Shown: positions 1 to 5,809 of the stretch, piece by piece | Position numbering within the stretch: position 1 is the first letter of the stretch | How the letters are laid out: each line of letters opens with the position of its first letter | NCBI GenBank assembly: GCA_021798075.1 | Contig: JAJZYO010000143.1 | Span: 1-5,809, forward strand | DNA from: Actinomycetes bacterium | GTDB lineage: Bacteria > Actinomycetota > Acidimicrobiia > Acidimicrobiales > Palsa-688 | DNA length: 5,809 nucleotides | Direction of reading: 5' to 3' | The notes under the pieces: generated by a model | Told to the model about the DNA's origin: nothing | Databases searched by the model: none | The model's input: only the letters and a program-made list of their open reading frames with translations | Program-made: the position numbers and the translations under genes

Positions 1-1
1 C

Positions 2-577
2 GGGGGGGTGGTCGGCGTCTACGCCGCTCGGGTGGCGAGGGGGTTGGGCGCTGATGTGACCGTGCTCGAGCGTTCCGACGAGCGGCTGCGCTACCTCGAC
101 GACCGTTTCGAGGGCTCGGTCCGGTGCCTGATGTCGGACGCGCACAGCGTGGTCGAGCAGCTCACCTCCAACGACGCCGTGGTGGGCGCGGTGCTCGTGC
201 ACGGGGCTGCGGCGCCCAAGCTCATCAAGCGCTCGATGCTCTCTTTCATGCCGCCTCGCTCGGTCATCGTCGATGTCGCCATCGACCAGGGGGGGTGTGC
301 CGAAACGTCTCGCCCCACCACCCACGAACAACCAACCTTCGTCGTCGACGGCGTCGTCCACTACTGCGTGGCCAACATGCCGGGCGCGGTGCCGGTGACC
401 TCCACTCGGGCCCTAACCAATGCCACCCTGCCCTACCTGCACCGGCTCGCGGACCTGGGTCTCGACGAGTACTGCCGACGGGACCCGGGGTTCGCCAAAG
501 GGGTGAACGTGCGCGACCACGAAGTGGTCCACCCCGCCGTGGCTGCGTCTTACCGGGGGCGAGCCGGCGCGGACTAG
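2..577 (+). CDS. ald: Alanine dehydrogenase, C-terminal part (5' end outside the window)
   Basis: This enzyme converts L-alanine, water and NAD+ into pyruvate, ammonia and NADH, and can run in reverse, in the cytoplasm. The visible part opens inside the nucleotide-binding fold with Gly-Gly-Val-Val-Gly, the remnant of the family GGGxxG loop. It continues through GLGADVTVLE, where the acidic residue after the second strand fits NAD binding. The family signature VDVAIDQGG follows, with the catalytic-type Asp codon at 284-286, then VVHYCVANMPGAVP, with the conserved Asn codon at 374-376. The C-terminal ALTNATLPY helix is present and the TAG stop is at 575-577. About 191 residues are visible, compared with about 370 in the complete family, so roughly the first half is missing. 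Reading continues upstream of the GTG at 8, which is therefore an internal Val and not the start. The tail after FAKGVNV is slightly shorter than in Bacillus Ald but looks intact. The identification is secure. Confidence 0.95.
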   Translation, partial: GGVVGVYAARVARGLGADVTVLERSDERLRYLDDRFEGSVRCLMSDAHSVVEQLTSNDAVVGAVLVHGAAAPKLIKRSMLSFMPPRSVIVDVAIDQGGCAETSRPTTHEQPTFVVDGVVHYCVANMPGAVPVTSTRALTNATLPYLHRLADLGLDEYCRRDPGFAKGVNVRDHEVVHPAVAASYRGRAGAD

Positions 578-583
578 TGCGGC

Positions 584-608
584 GGCGGCCTGAATGTAAC
601 TGGCCGCC
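584..608 (+). terminator. Hairpin just after ald, possible terminator
   Basis: GGCGGCC at 584-590 and GGCCGCC at 602-608 are perfect 7-bp inverted arms around an 11-base AT-richer loop. The hairpin starts 7 bases after the ald stop. No T-tract follows, so a classical intrinsic terminator is not shown. It could equally be a factor-dependent terminator, an operator for the following gene, or chance in GC-rich DNA. Confidence 0.3.
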
Positions 609-708
609 CTCGATCGGCCATGCTGGAGGGGTGACCAACGCCCAACCCGCAGACCTCGGTGCTGAGAGCGCCCATGACACCGTTGCCCCCCGTGCGAGAG
701 TAGCCAGC

Positions 709-2196
709 GTGCGCCCGAACATCCCGTCGAGAGAGAAACCCAACCCAGCGCACCGCTACCTGTCCGACGGTGGCCGCCGGACCCGTGTTGTGGCCACCAT
801 CGGCCCCGCTTCGGACTCTCCGGCCGTGCTATCGGCCATGCAAGAGGCGGGGATGGACGTGGCGCGCCTCCCGCTCGCCCACGGTTCGATCGACGAGGCC
901 GTGGCCAGGCTCCGCCGGGTCCGCGAGGCCGCTCCCGACGTGGGCGTGCTTGTCGACCTACCTGGGCCCAAGATACGCACCACGCCGTTCCCCGAGGGTG
1001 GGGTCACTTTGACACCCGGGAGCGAGGTACTGATATGCCCCCAGGGCCTCGCCCCCAACAGCAACGAGGACAAGATCGGCGTGTCCGTGCCTGAGCTCGT
1101 GGAGTCACTTCAAGAAGGCGACCGGATCGCCCTCGGCGACGGTGGCGTCTCCATGGTGGCTGAGAGGCGGGACGGCTATTCGATGGTGTCCAGGGTGCTC
1201 TCGGGCGGCAAGGTCCAGGGGCGGCCCGGGGTTACGGCGCCGGCATCGAGGTTGGCGCTCAAGACGCCGACGCCCGAAGACATCGAGCGCCTCGAGGTCC
1301 TTCTCGGAGAAGGGATCGAGAGCGTCGCAGTCTCGTTTGTCCGCACGGCCGCCGACTTGGAGACGGTGAAGGCGATGGTGGGCGGGAACGTCCTCGTGTG
1401 CGCCAAGATGGAGACGCCCGAGGCAGTGGGCGACATGGACAACATCTTGCGGGTGGCGGACACGGTCATGGTCGCCCGGGGTGACCTCGGGGTGCGCGTG
1501 CCCTTCGAGGAAGTCCCTCACATCCAAAAAGCGCTCATACGTTCTTGTATCGCTTGGGGACGGCCGGTGATAACGGCGACCCAGATGCTCGAGTCCATGG
1601 TCAGTTCGCCCGTGCCGACCCGGGCCGAGGTCACCGACGTGGCCAATGCCGTGTTCGACGGCACCAGTGCCGTGATGCTGTCCGGAGAGTCGGCAATTGG
1701 CGTCGACCCCGTCAACGCGGTAGCGACGATGGCGAGGATCGCTCGTCGAGCCGACCTCGACTTCGACAGCTACCAGTGGGGCCGCAACCTCCCGGCGCAG
1801 CACTTCGCCGCGGAAGGCGCGGCCGGCGCCAAGATCACGGCGGCGATCGGGGCGGCCGCCTGGCGCGCCTCGGTCGAGGAGAAGGCCTCGGTGATCATCG
1901 CCTGCACCAATACTGGCGCTACTGCGCGGGCGATCGCCAGGTACCGGCCGGCGTGCCCGATCGTTGCGGCCACGCCGTTCAGCTTCACCGCCCGCCAGCT
2001 CACGACCAGCTGGGGAATTGACACCGTGCTCGTTCCCGAGGCAAAGAGCACCGACGAGGCGGTCGACAGCGGCGTCGAGACAGCTCGCAGTGCCGGCTAC
2101 GTCAAGCCCGGCGACGTCGTCGTCGTCCTCGCCGGCTCGCTCCACGACCCCGCCGCGCCGGTGACCGACACTCTCCGCCTCGTCCGCATCTACTAG
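709..2196 (+). CDS. pyk: Pyruvate kinase with altered N-terminal motif
   Basis: The enzyme transfers phosphate from phosphoenolpyruvate to ADP, giving pyruvate and ATP in the last step of glycolysis. From GTG 709 the protein has 495 residues (family about 470-500). VVATIGPAS is at 27-35 and the barrel and B domain follow. Catalytic positions are kept: Arg53, Asp83, Lys233 and Glu235 in AKME, Asp259 in ARGDLG, and Thr291 in ATQMLESM. The C-terminal effector domain covers about 375-495, with NTGATAR and RYRP. Lys88 in GPKIR is the residue linked to potassium-independent pyruvate kinases. Oddly, the usual RLNFSHG reads RLPLAHG, so Asn is Pro55 and Ser is Ala57; the B-domain KGVNLP is PGVTAP. An in-frame GTG at 631 would add 26 residues. 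Its GGAGG lies only 1 base upstream, while GTG 709 has GAGAG 8 bases upstream and better codon bias follows it. The class is sure; full activity and the start are less so. Confidence 0.9.
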   Translation: MRPNIPSREKPNPAHRYLSDGGRRTRVVATIGPASDSPAVLSAMQEAGMDVARLPLAHGSIDEAVARLRRVREAAPDVGVLVDLPGPKIRTTPFPEGGVTLTPGSEVLICPQGLAPNSNEDKIGVSVPELVESLQEGDRIALGDGGVSMVAERRDGYSMVSRVLSGGKVQGRPGVTAPASRLALKTPTPEDIERLEVLLGEGIESVAVSFVRTAADLETVKAMVGGNVLVCAKMETPEAVGDMDNILRVADTVMVARGDLGVRVPFEEVPHIQKALIRSCIAWGRPVITATQMLESMVSSPVPTRAEVTDVANAVFDGTSAVMLSGESAIGVDPVNAVATMARIARRADLDFDSYQWGRNLPAQHFAAEGAAGAKITAAIGAAAWRASVEEKASVIIACTNTGATARAIARYRPACPIVAATPFSFTARQLTTSWGIDTVLVPEAKSTDEAVDSGVETARSAGYVKPGDVVVVLAGSLHDPAAPVTDTLRLVRIY

Positions 2197-2207
2197 CCGA
2201 GCCGAGC

Positions 2208-2239
2208 CTTCGGCTTCACGGGGCGTCGGGAAGCCGAAG
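2208..2239. terminator. Inverted repeat between convergent genes, probable two-way terminator
   Basis: CTTCGGCTTC at 2208-2217 and GAAGCCGAAG at 2230-2239 form a perfect 10-bp stem with a 12-base loop. It lies between the pyk stop (2196) and the stop of the minus-strand short-chain dehydrogenase (2247), so it could end transcripts from both sides. A competing 6-bp hairpin, AGCCGA / TCGGCT at 2200-2205 and 2210-2215, overlaps the left arm, and a short direct repeat of AGCCG runs from 2195. Neither strand has a clear T-tract, which is common for actinobacterial terminators. Function is inferred from position and symmetry. Confidence 0.6.
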
Positions 2240-2246
2240 CGCGTGT

Positions 2247-3041
2247 TCAGCCGGAGGGGAGGCGCTGTATGTGCCAGGGGAAGGTGGCGAGAGCCCGGTA
2301 GAGCCCGGGGAGACCGCCGTTCAGGCGGACGGCGAGGCCGAGCCACGCCGGCACGACCACGTCCTCTTGGCGCCGGTCGATGGCTCGCACGATCCGCCGG
2401 GCCACCTTGGTCACGGGCATGGGGTGCGGCCAGGAGTGGCTGTAGGGCCTGTTGCGCCGGCTGAAAAACGGGGTAGCCACCGCTCCCGGGCTCACCAGGG
2501 TGACGGTTGGGCGGGCTGACGAGGAAGCGCTTGGGTTGCCCTGGCTGGACCATTCGATGCGCAGGCCGTCGGCGAGGCCCCGCAGGCCCGCCTTGGCGGT
2601 GCCGTAGGCGACCTCCTTGGGCACGCCCACCAGGCCGGCGATCGAGCCCACGAGGACGAGTTGGCCTCCCGAAGCGAGCAGGTGGGGAGCCGCGGCATGG
2701 GCGAGGTGGAGCGGGGCACGCAGGTTGATGTCCAGCAGGTTGTCGATCTCGGCCGGGGGCATCGTGGTGAAGGCCCCCTCCCAGCCGGCGCCGGCGCACG
2801 AGACCACCACGTCGAGGCCGCCCAGGGTCGCCACCGCTTTTTCGACCACTCCTGCTGCTGAGCCGGGCTCGGTGAGGTCGGCCACGACGGCCGCCTCGAG
2901 GCTGCCGTCAGGTGCGACCGTGAGGCCCTCGGCGCGCCTCCCCGAGCCGACCACGCGGCAACCCCGTGATGCGAGCAGGACGCTCACTGCCGCGCCGATG
3001 CCGCTCGAGGCACCGGTCACGAGCACACGGAGAGCGAGCAC
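2247..3041 (-). CDS. Short-chain dehydrogenase/reductase in the hopanoid operon
   Basis: This is a classical SDR of 264 residues, predicted to oxidise or reduce a carbonyl/alcohol with NAD(P)(H). The cofactor loop TGASSGIG is at 9-16. Arg35 and Arg36 after the second strand suggest NADPH. Asp55 begins DLT, and the structural motif reads SCAG (81-84) where NNAG is usual. The catalytic set is complete: Asn106, Ser133, Tyr146 and Lys150 in YGTAK. SPG is at 184-186. Residues about 168-178 are a Ser/Pro-rich insertion before the VTLVSPG strand. The C-terminal 35 residues are rich in Trp, Leu and Pro and might touch membrane or a lipid substrate. The GTG start lies 21 bases after the hpnH stop, with GGGG 7 bases upstream as a weak ribosome site. 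The last place in a shc/hpnG/hpnH operon suggests a hopanoid side-chain substrate, but the sequence does not prove this. It is not HpnA, which is a longer extended SDR. Confidence 0.9.
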   Translation of the reverse strand: MLALRVLVTGASSGIGAAVSVLLASRGCRVVGSGRRAEGLTVAPDGSLEAAVVADLTEPGSAAGVVEKAVATLGGLDVVVSCAGAGWEGAFTTMPPAEIDNLLDINLRAPLHLAHAAAPHLLASGGQLVLVGSIAGLVGVPKEVAYGTAKAGLRGLADGLRIEWSSQGNPSASSSARPTVTLVSPGAVATPFFSRRNRPYSHSWPHPMPVTKVARRIVRAIDRRQEDVVVPAWLGLAVRLNGGLPGLYRALATFPWHIQRLPSG

Positions 3042-3062
3042 CTGTCAGCCCCGTTGCCCTCG

Positions 3063-4067
3063 TCAGCCACTGCTCACGAGGGCCCGCAGCGACTCCCGCA
3101 CGCTGCCGGTGGTGGCGAGCACGGCGCTCGGCTCATAGCCGCAGTGAGCCATGCAATTGCGGCACCGGGGGTCTCGGCCCCGACCGTACTTGGACCAGTC
3201 AGTGGTCTCGATCAGCTCCTTGTACGTCTCGGTGTAGCCGTCTGCCAAGAGGTAGCAGGGCCGCTGCCAGCCGAACACGCTGTAGGAGGGGATGCCCCAG
3301 GGCGTGCACTCGAACTCGACCTTGCCCTCCAAGAAGTCGAGGAAGAGCGGGCTGTGGTTGAAACGCCAATGCTTGCGCTTGCCAGCGAAGGCTTCTTGGA
3401 ACACCTTCCGGGACTGGTCGACCGCGAGGAAGTGGACCTGGTCGGGCGCCTTCTCGTAGGCGTAGCCGGGGGACAGCATCATCTTGTCCACCCCGAGCTC
3501 GTCGTTCAGGAAGTCGAGCACCTCGCGTATGGTCTTCGGCGAGTCTGTGTTGAAAAACGTGGTGTTCGTCATCACCCGGAAACCCCTCGCCTTTGCTTCC
3601 TTTATGGCGGCCACCGCCTTGTCGAACACGCCTTCGCGAGAAACCGAGGAGTCGTGGCGTTCGCGCAGGCCGTCTATGTGGACCACCCAGGCAAAGGCCG
3701 GGTGTGGTTGGAAGCGGTCGAGCTTGCGCTGGAGCAGGATGGCGTTGGTGCAGAGGTAGACAAAGCGCTTGCGGTCTAGGAGCGCTTCGGTCATCTTTTC
3801 GATCTCGGGGTGCAGGAGCGGCTCACCGCCGGCGATCGAGACCATGGGGGCGCCGCTCTCCTCGATGGCCGCCACCGCCTGGTCGACCGAGAGCCGCTTT
3901 CTCAAAATCTCGGTGGGGTACTGGATCTTGCCACAGCCGTTGCATTCCAGGTTGCAGGCAAAGAGAGGTTCGAGCTCGACTATCAAGGGGAACTTGTCCC
4001 GCTTGGCCAGCTTTTGGCGGGCAATGTAAGTGCCTACCCGCATACTCTGGCGCAGATCTACGCCCAT
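3063..4067 (-). CDS. hpnH: HpnH, radical SAM adenosylhopane synthase
   Basis: HpnH joins the 5'-deoxyadenosyl radical from SAM to diploptene, giving adenosylhopane, the first committed step to C35 extended hopanoids. The 334-residue protein has the usual length. The radical SAM cluster motif CNLECNGC gives Cys38, Cys42 and Cys45, and the SAM-binding GGEP is at 80-83. Cys106 in VYLCTNA matches, by position and context, the Cys reported in Zymomonas HpnH to quench the substrate radical. The C-terminal domain typical of the family carries Cys254, Cys271 and a C-x2-C-x3-C group at 302, 305 and 309. The ATG is backed by GGAGGT at 4076-4081, 8 bases upstream, lying inside the last codons of ispH; only one base separates the ispH stop from this start, so translation is probably coupled. 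Downstream is the SDR. Other radical SAM families are unlikely given the neighbours and the full-length match of motifs. Confidence 0.95.
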   Translation of the reverse strand: MGVDLRQSMRVGTYIARQKLAKRDKFPLIVELEPLFACNLECNGCGKIQYPTEILRKRLSVDQAVAAIEESGAPMVSIAGGEPLLHPEIEKMTEALLDRKRFVYLCTNAILLQRKLDRFQPHPAFAWVVHIDGLRERHDSSVSREGVFDKAVAAIKEAKARGFRVMTNTTFFNTDSPKTIREVLDFLNDELGVDKMMLSPGYAYEKAPDQVHFLAVDQSRKVFQEAFAGKRKHWRFNHSPLFLDFLEGKVEFECTPWGIPSYSVFGWQRPCYLLADGYTETYKELIETTDWSKYGRGRDPRCRNCMAHCGYEPSAVLATTGSVRESLRALVSSG

Positions 4068-4068
4068 G

Positions 4069-5604
4069 TCATCGTACCTCCAATGGTAGGGGGAAATTTA
4101 CGTGCTCGTTGGCGCCCACGCGCGCGCTGACCTCTGTTGGGCCGAGCCCCGACAAGCACGCCACGAGTTCCGAGACGAGCTGGTCGGGGGCGCTCGCGCC
4201 GGCCGTGATGCCGATGCGCCTTTTGCCCGCGAGCCAGGTCAAGCGGACTTCGGAACTGTCCTCCACCAGGTGGGCATCACTCCCGCAGCGCCTCGCGACC
4301 TCGGCGAGGCGGTTGGAGTTGGAGGAGTTGGCCGAGCCGACCACGATCACGAGGTCGCAATCCGGGGCGAGGGCGCGCACCGCTTCCTGGCGGTTTTGGC
4401 TCGCGTAGCAGATATCCGACGCGGACGGCTTGGCGAGGTCGGTAAAGCCCCCCTCCAGGGCGTCGAGGACGACTTTCACCTCGTCTGTGGCGAGGGTCGT
4501 CTGGGTGACGACCGCGGTCGGTGCGGAGCGGTCGAGTTCGAGCGCCTCGACGTCTGCCGGCGTGCTCACGAGCACCGACCCCGGGACCGAGCCGAGCGTG
4601 CCCTCTACTTCGTCGTGGCCGGCGTGGCCGACCAGCACGACCTGGCGACCTGCGGAGGCGAAACGGCGGGCCTCCGTGTGGACTTTGCTCACCAGGGGGC
4701 ACGTGGCGTCGATGACGGACATGGCGCGTCGCTCTGCTTCCTCGCGCACGGCCGTGCCCACCCCGTGGGCGGAGAAGACCACCGTCGCACCGTCGGGCAC
4801 TTCGCTCAGTTCCTCGACGAATACTGCGCCCGCGGCCTCGAGGGCCGAGACCACGTGGGAATTGTGCACGATCTGGCGGCGTACGTAGACGGGCGCACCG
4901 TAACGCTCGATCGCCCGCTCGACCGTGTCGATCGCCCGCTCCACGCCAGCGCAGAACGAACGCGGTTCCGCCAAGAGGACTTCTCGCGCCCCGGATGCCG
5001 CAGCCCAGCAGGCGAGGGTGGGCCGTGAGGCACGTAGGGTGCGGAGCGCCTTCCAAATGCCGGCGAGGCCAGCGGGAGAGAACAGTTCGACCTCGGCCGT
5101 GTCGGATATGGCCCGCAGGACGGCAAAGGGCCGCTTTTTACCCATGATCTCGGGGGCCACCACCGTGGACTCCATGTCGACCGCGAGGGCGCCGAGCCCG
5201 GCCAGCCGGCTACGTTCTCTCCCGGTGACGATGTGGTCGGCGCTGGCCACCGTCCCTGTGCGCGCCGGGAGGCCGGCCCGGCGCAGTTCGCCGGCCAGCA
5301 GCGGCGCCGAAGCGAGGAGGGCCACCTCCTTGCCTTCCGCGTCGACCAGGCGGTCCGCCACGACGATGTCCCCAGGACTGAGCCCGGGGGCGAGGCCACC
5401 GCCCAAGCCCGCCACTACGACTGCGTCGGCCTGCCCGGCTTCCCCCGCCAGGCGCCGGGCCGAGGCGCCGGCTTTGGCCAGGCCCATCCCGAGCCGGCGG
5501 ACCACCAATGTGGCCGCGCCCACCTGCGCACGCGTGGGGCCGAGGGCCAGAGCCTCGATCCCGAGGGGCGCGAGCACGAGCAGGCGGGGGCGTCCCTCAC
5601 TCAT
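4069..5604 (-). CDS. hpnG-ispH: HpnG nucleosidase - IspH fusion protein
   Basis: One uninterrupted frame of 511 residues joins two enzymes. Residues 1 to about 195 form a purine nucleoside phosphorylase/nucleosidase fold of the hopanoid-associated (HpnG) type, which removes adenine from adenosylhopane to give ribosylhopane. Visible marks are Glu17, GMG (39-41), GLGGGL (66-71), DMES (143-146) and ISD with Asp168, equivalent to the catalytic Asp of MTA/SAH nucleosidase. After a short Ala-rich linker, residues about 207-511 are a complete IspH, the iron-sulfur enzyme that reduces HMBPP to IPP and DMAPP at the end of the MEP pathway. The cluster ligands Cys218 (FCAGV), Cys302 (DATCPLV) and Cys399 (DICYA) are present, as are His247, His280, His330, Glu332, TQTTL and NSSNSNR. 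The ATG overlaps the shc stop by 8 bases and lacks a strong ribosome site, so coupled translation is likely. Both halves look active. A standalone HpnG or IspH is excluded by the continuous frame, barring an assembly error. Confidence 0.93.
   Translation of the reverse strand: MSEGRPRLLVLAPLGIEALALGPTRAQVGAATLVVRRLGMGLAKAGASARRLAGEAGQADAVVVAGLGGGLAPGLSPGDIVVADRLVDAEGKEVALLASAPLLAGELRRAGLPARTGTVASADHIVTGRERSRLAGLGALAVDMESTVVAPEIMGKKRPFAVLRAISDTAEVELFSPAGLAGIWKALRTLRASRPTLACWAAASGAREVLLAEPRSFCAGVERAIDTVERAIERYGAPVYVRRQIVHNSHVVSALEAAGAVFVEELSEVPDGATVVFSAHGVGTAVREEAERRAMSVIDATCPLVSKVHTEARRFASAGRQVVLVGHAGHDEVEGTLGSVPGSVLVSTPADVEALELDRSAPTAVVTQTTLATDEVKVVLDALEGGFTDLAKPSASDICYASQNRQEAVRALAPDCDLVIVVGSANSSNSNRLAEVARRCGSDAHLVEDSSEVRLTWLAGKRRIGITAGASAPDQLVSELVACLSGLGPTEVSARVGANEHVNFPLPLEVR
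4076..4081 (-). promoter_or_regulatory. Ribosome binding site of hpnH inside the ispH 3' end
   Basis: GGAGGT on the minus strand, 8 bases before the hpnH ATG, is a near-perfect Shine-Dalgarno sequence. It overlaps the Glu-Val codons that end the upstream gene, so ribosomes finishing the fusion protein would sit on this site. It fixes the hpnH start. Confidence 0.85.
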
Positions 5605-5809
5605 GGCGTCGGCCAGTCCGCTTTAGGTAGCGGCCCAGGGCAGAGAGCGGGAACACGTGGCGGTAGAGGTGGTAGTTGAGCGAGAAGTCCCACGGGAACC
5701 CCGTGCCCGTGAACCACGGCTCGTCCCAGGTGCCCTCGGCGTTTTGGTTGGCGACGAGCCACTCCACCCCCCGCCCGGTGGCTCGGTTGCTTTCCTCGCC
5801 TGCGGCCAG
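5597..5809 (-). CDS. shc: Squalene-hopene cyclase, C-terminal 70 residues (5' end outside the window)
   Basis: Shc (HpnF) cyclises squalene to hopene/diplopterol at the membrane; its diploptene product feeds HpnH. The fragment shows a QW repeat, Q-x3-G-x-W (fragment residues 22-28), then the C-terminal signature TGTGFP and LNYHLYRHVFPLSALGRY. Phe38, Phe42, Tyr46 and Tyr49 correspond to Phe601, Phe605, Tyr609 and Tyr612 of the Alicyclobacillus enzyme, which line the active site. Two positions differ from the usual FPGDFYL: Trp40 replaces Gly and Ser43 replaces Tyr. The frame is open from the window edge to a TGA at 5597-5599 and overlaps the next gene by 8 bases. About 90% of the protein is outside the window, so the catalytic DxDD motif cannot be checked. 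The tail and its neighbours make the assignment firm; oxidosqualene cyclase is less likely beside hpnG and hpnH. Confidence 0.93.
   Translation of the reverse strand: MAAGEESNRATGRGVEWLVANQNAEGTWDEPWFTGTGFPWDFSLNYHLYRHVFPLSALGRYLKRTGRRHE

Noticed and set aside
289..296. G-run in ald, suspected frameshift
   Set aside because: The run encodes the end of the conserved DQGG motif in the correct frame and the protein continues normally on both sides.
124..708. Open frame running upstream of pyk through the ald gene
   Set aside because: The same frame stays open across ald by chance. The translated part before 631 is an Arg/Pro/Gly-rich shadow of alanine dehydrogenase, whose own frame carries clear family motifs.
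1105..2799. A 564-codon open frame on the minus strand
   Set aside because: It lies opposite pyk and also overlaps the SDR gene in another frame. Its product is rich in Arg, Pro and Gly with no recognisable motif, as expected for antisense of GC-rich coding DNA.
3054..3779. Plus-strand open frame of 241 codons opposite hpnH
   Set aside because: It is the antisense of the third-position GC pattern in hpnH, without known motifs or a ribosome site.
4102..5028. Plus-strand open frame of 308 codons opposite the fusion gene
   Set aside because: It has no recognisable motif and sits fully opposite a gene with conserved IspH residues throughout.
4980..5040. Possible assembly join between the HpnG and IspH halves
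   Set aside because: The linker keeps the same frame and codon bias as both domains, and no repeat or composition change marks a join. It is listed as a check, not a defect.
4277..5056. Minus-strand open frame of 259 codons in another frame of the fusion gene
   Set aside because: It is Arg/Gly/Pro-rich with no family signature; it is an out-of-frame shadow of IspH.

Overview
The window is GC-rich, and every reading frame I accept has a strong G/C bias at codon position 3. Together with the gene content (an alanine dehydrogenase, an actinobacterial-style pyruvate kinase and a compact hopanoid cluster) this suggests a high-GC actinobacterium, possibly an acidimicrobial or related lineage. The lineage is an inference from gene style; no rRNA or other marker is present.

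Plus strand, left half: the 3' part of an alanine dehydrogenase gene (ald) is cut by the left edge and ends at 577. A 131-base gap holding a small hairpin follows, then a complete but divergent pyruvate kinase (pyk, start 709 or 631, end 2196). The two genes share pyruvate as a metabolite: Ald interconverts alanine and pyruvate, and pyruvate kinase makes pyruvate.

Minus strand, right half, read from right to left: the last 70 codons of squalene-hopene cyclase (shc), a one-piece fusion of an HpnG-type nucleosidase with IspH, the radical SAM adenosylhopane synthase HpnH, and a classical short-chain dehydrogenase (SDR). The four are packed as one operon: an 8-base overlap, then a 1-base gap, then a 21-base gap. 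The pathway reads clearly. IspH supplies isoprenoid precursors, Shc cyclises squalene to diploptene, HpnH adds the 5'-deoxyadenosyl group of SAM, and the HpnG domain removes adenine to leave ribosylhopane. The SDR is placed where an enzyme that reduces ribosylhopane to bacteriohopanetetrol could be.

The plus-strand pyk and the minus-strand operon converge. The 50 bases between their stop codons contain a 10-bp inverted repeat that probably acts as a two-way terminator.

The most interesting points are the HpnG-IspH fusion, the SDR as a candidate for the missing side-chain reductase, and a pyruvate kinase that lacks the usual Asn and Ser of its RLNFSHG motif. No mobile elements, CRISPR arrays, tRNAs or rRNAs were seen, and no stretch above 300 bases lacks a gene.
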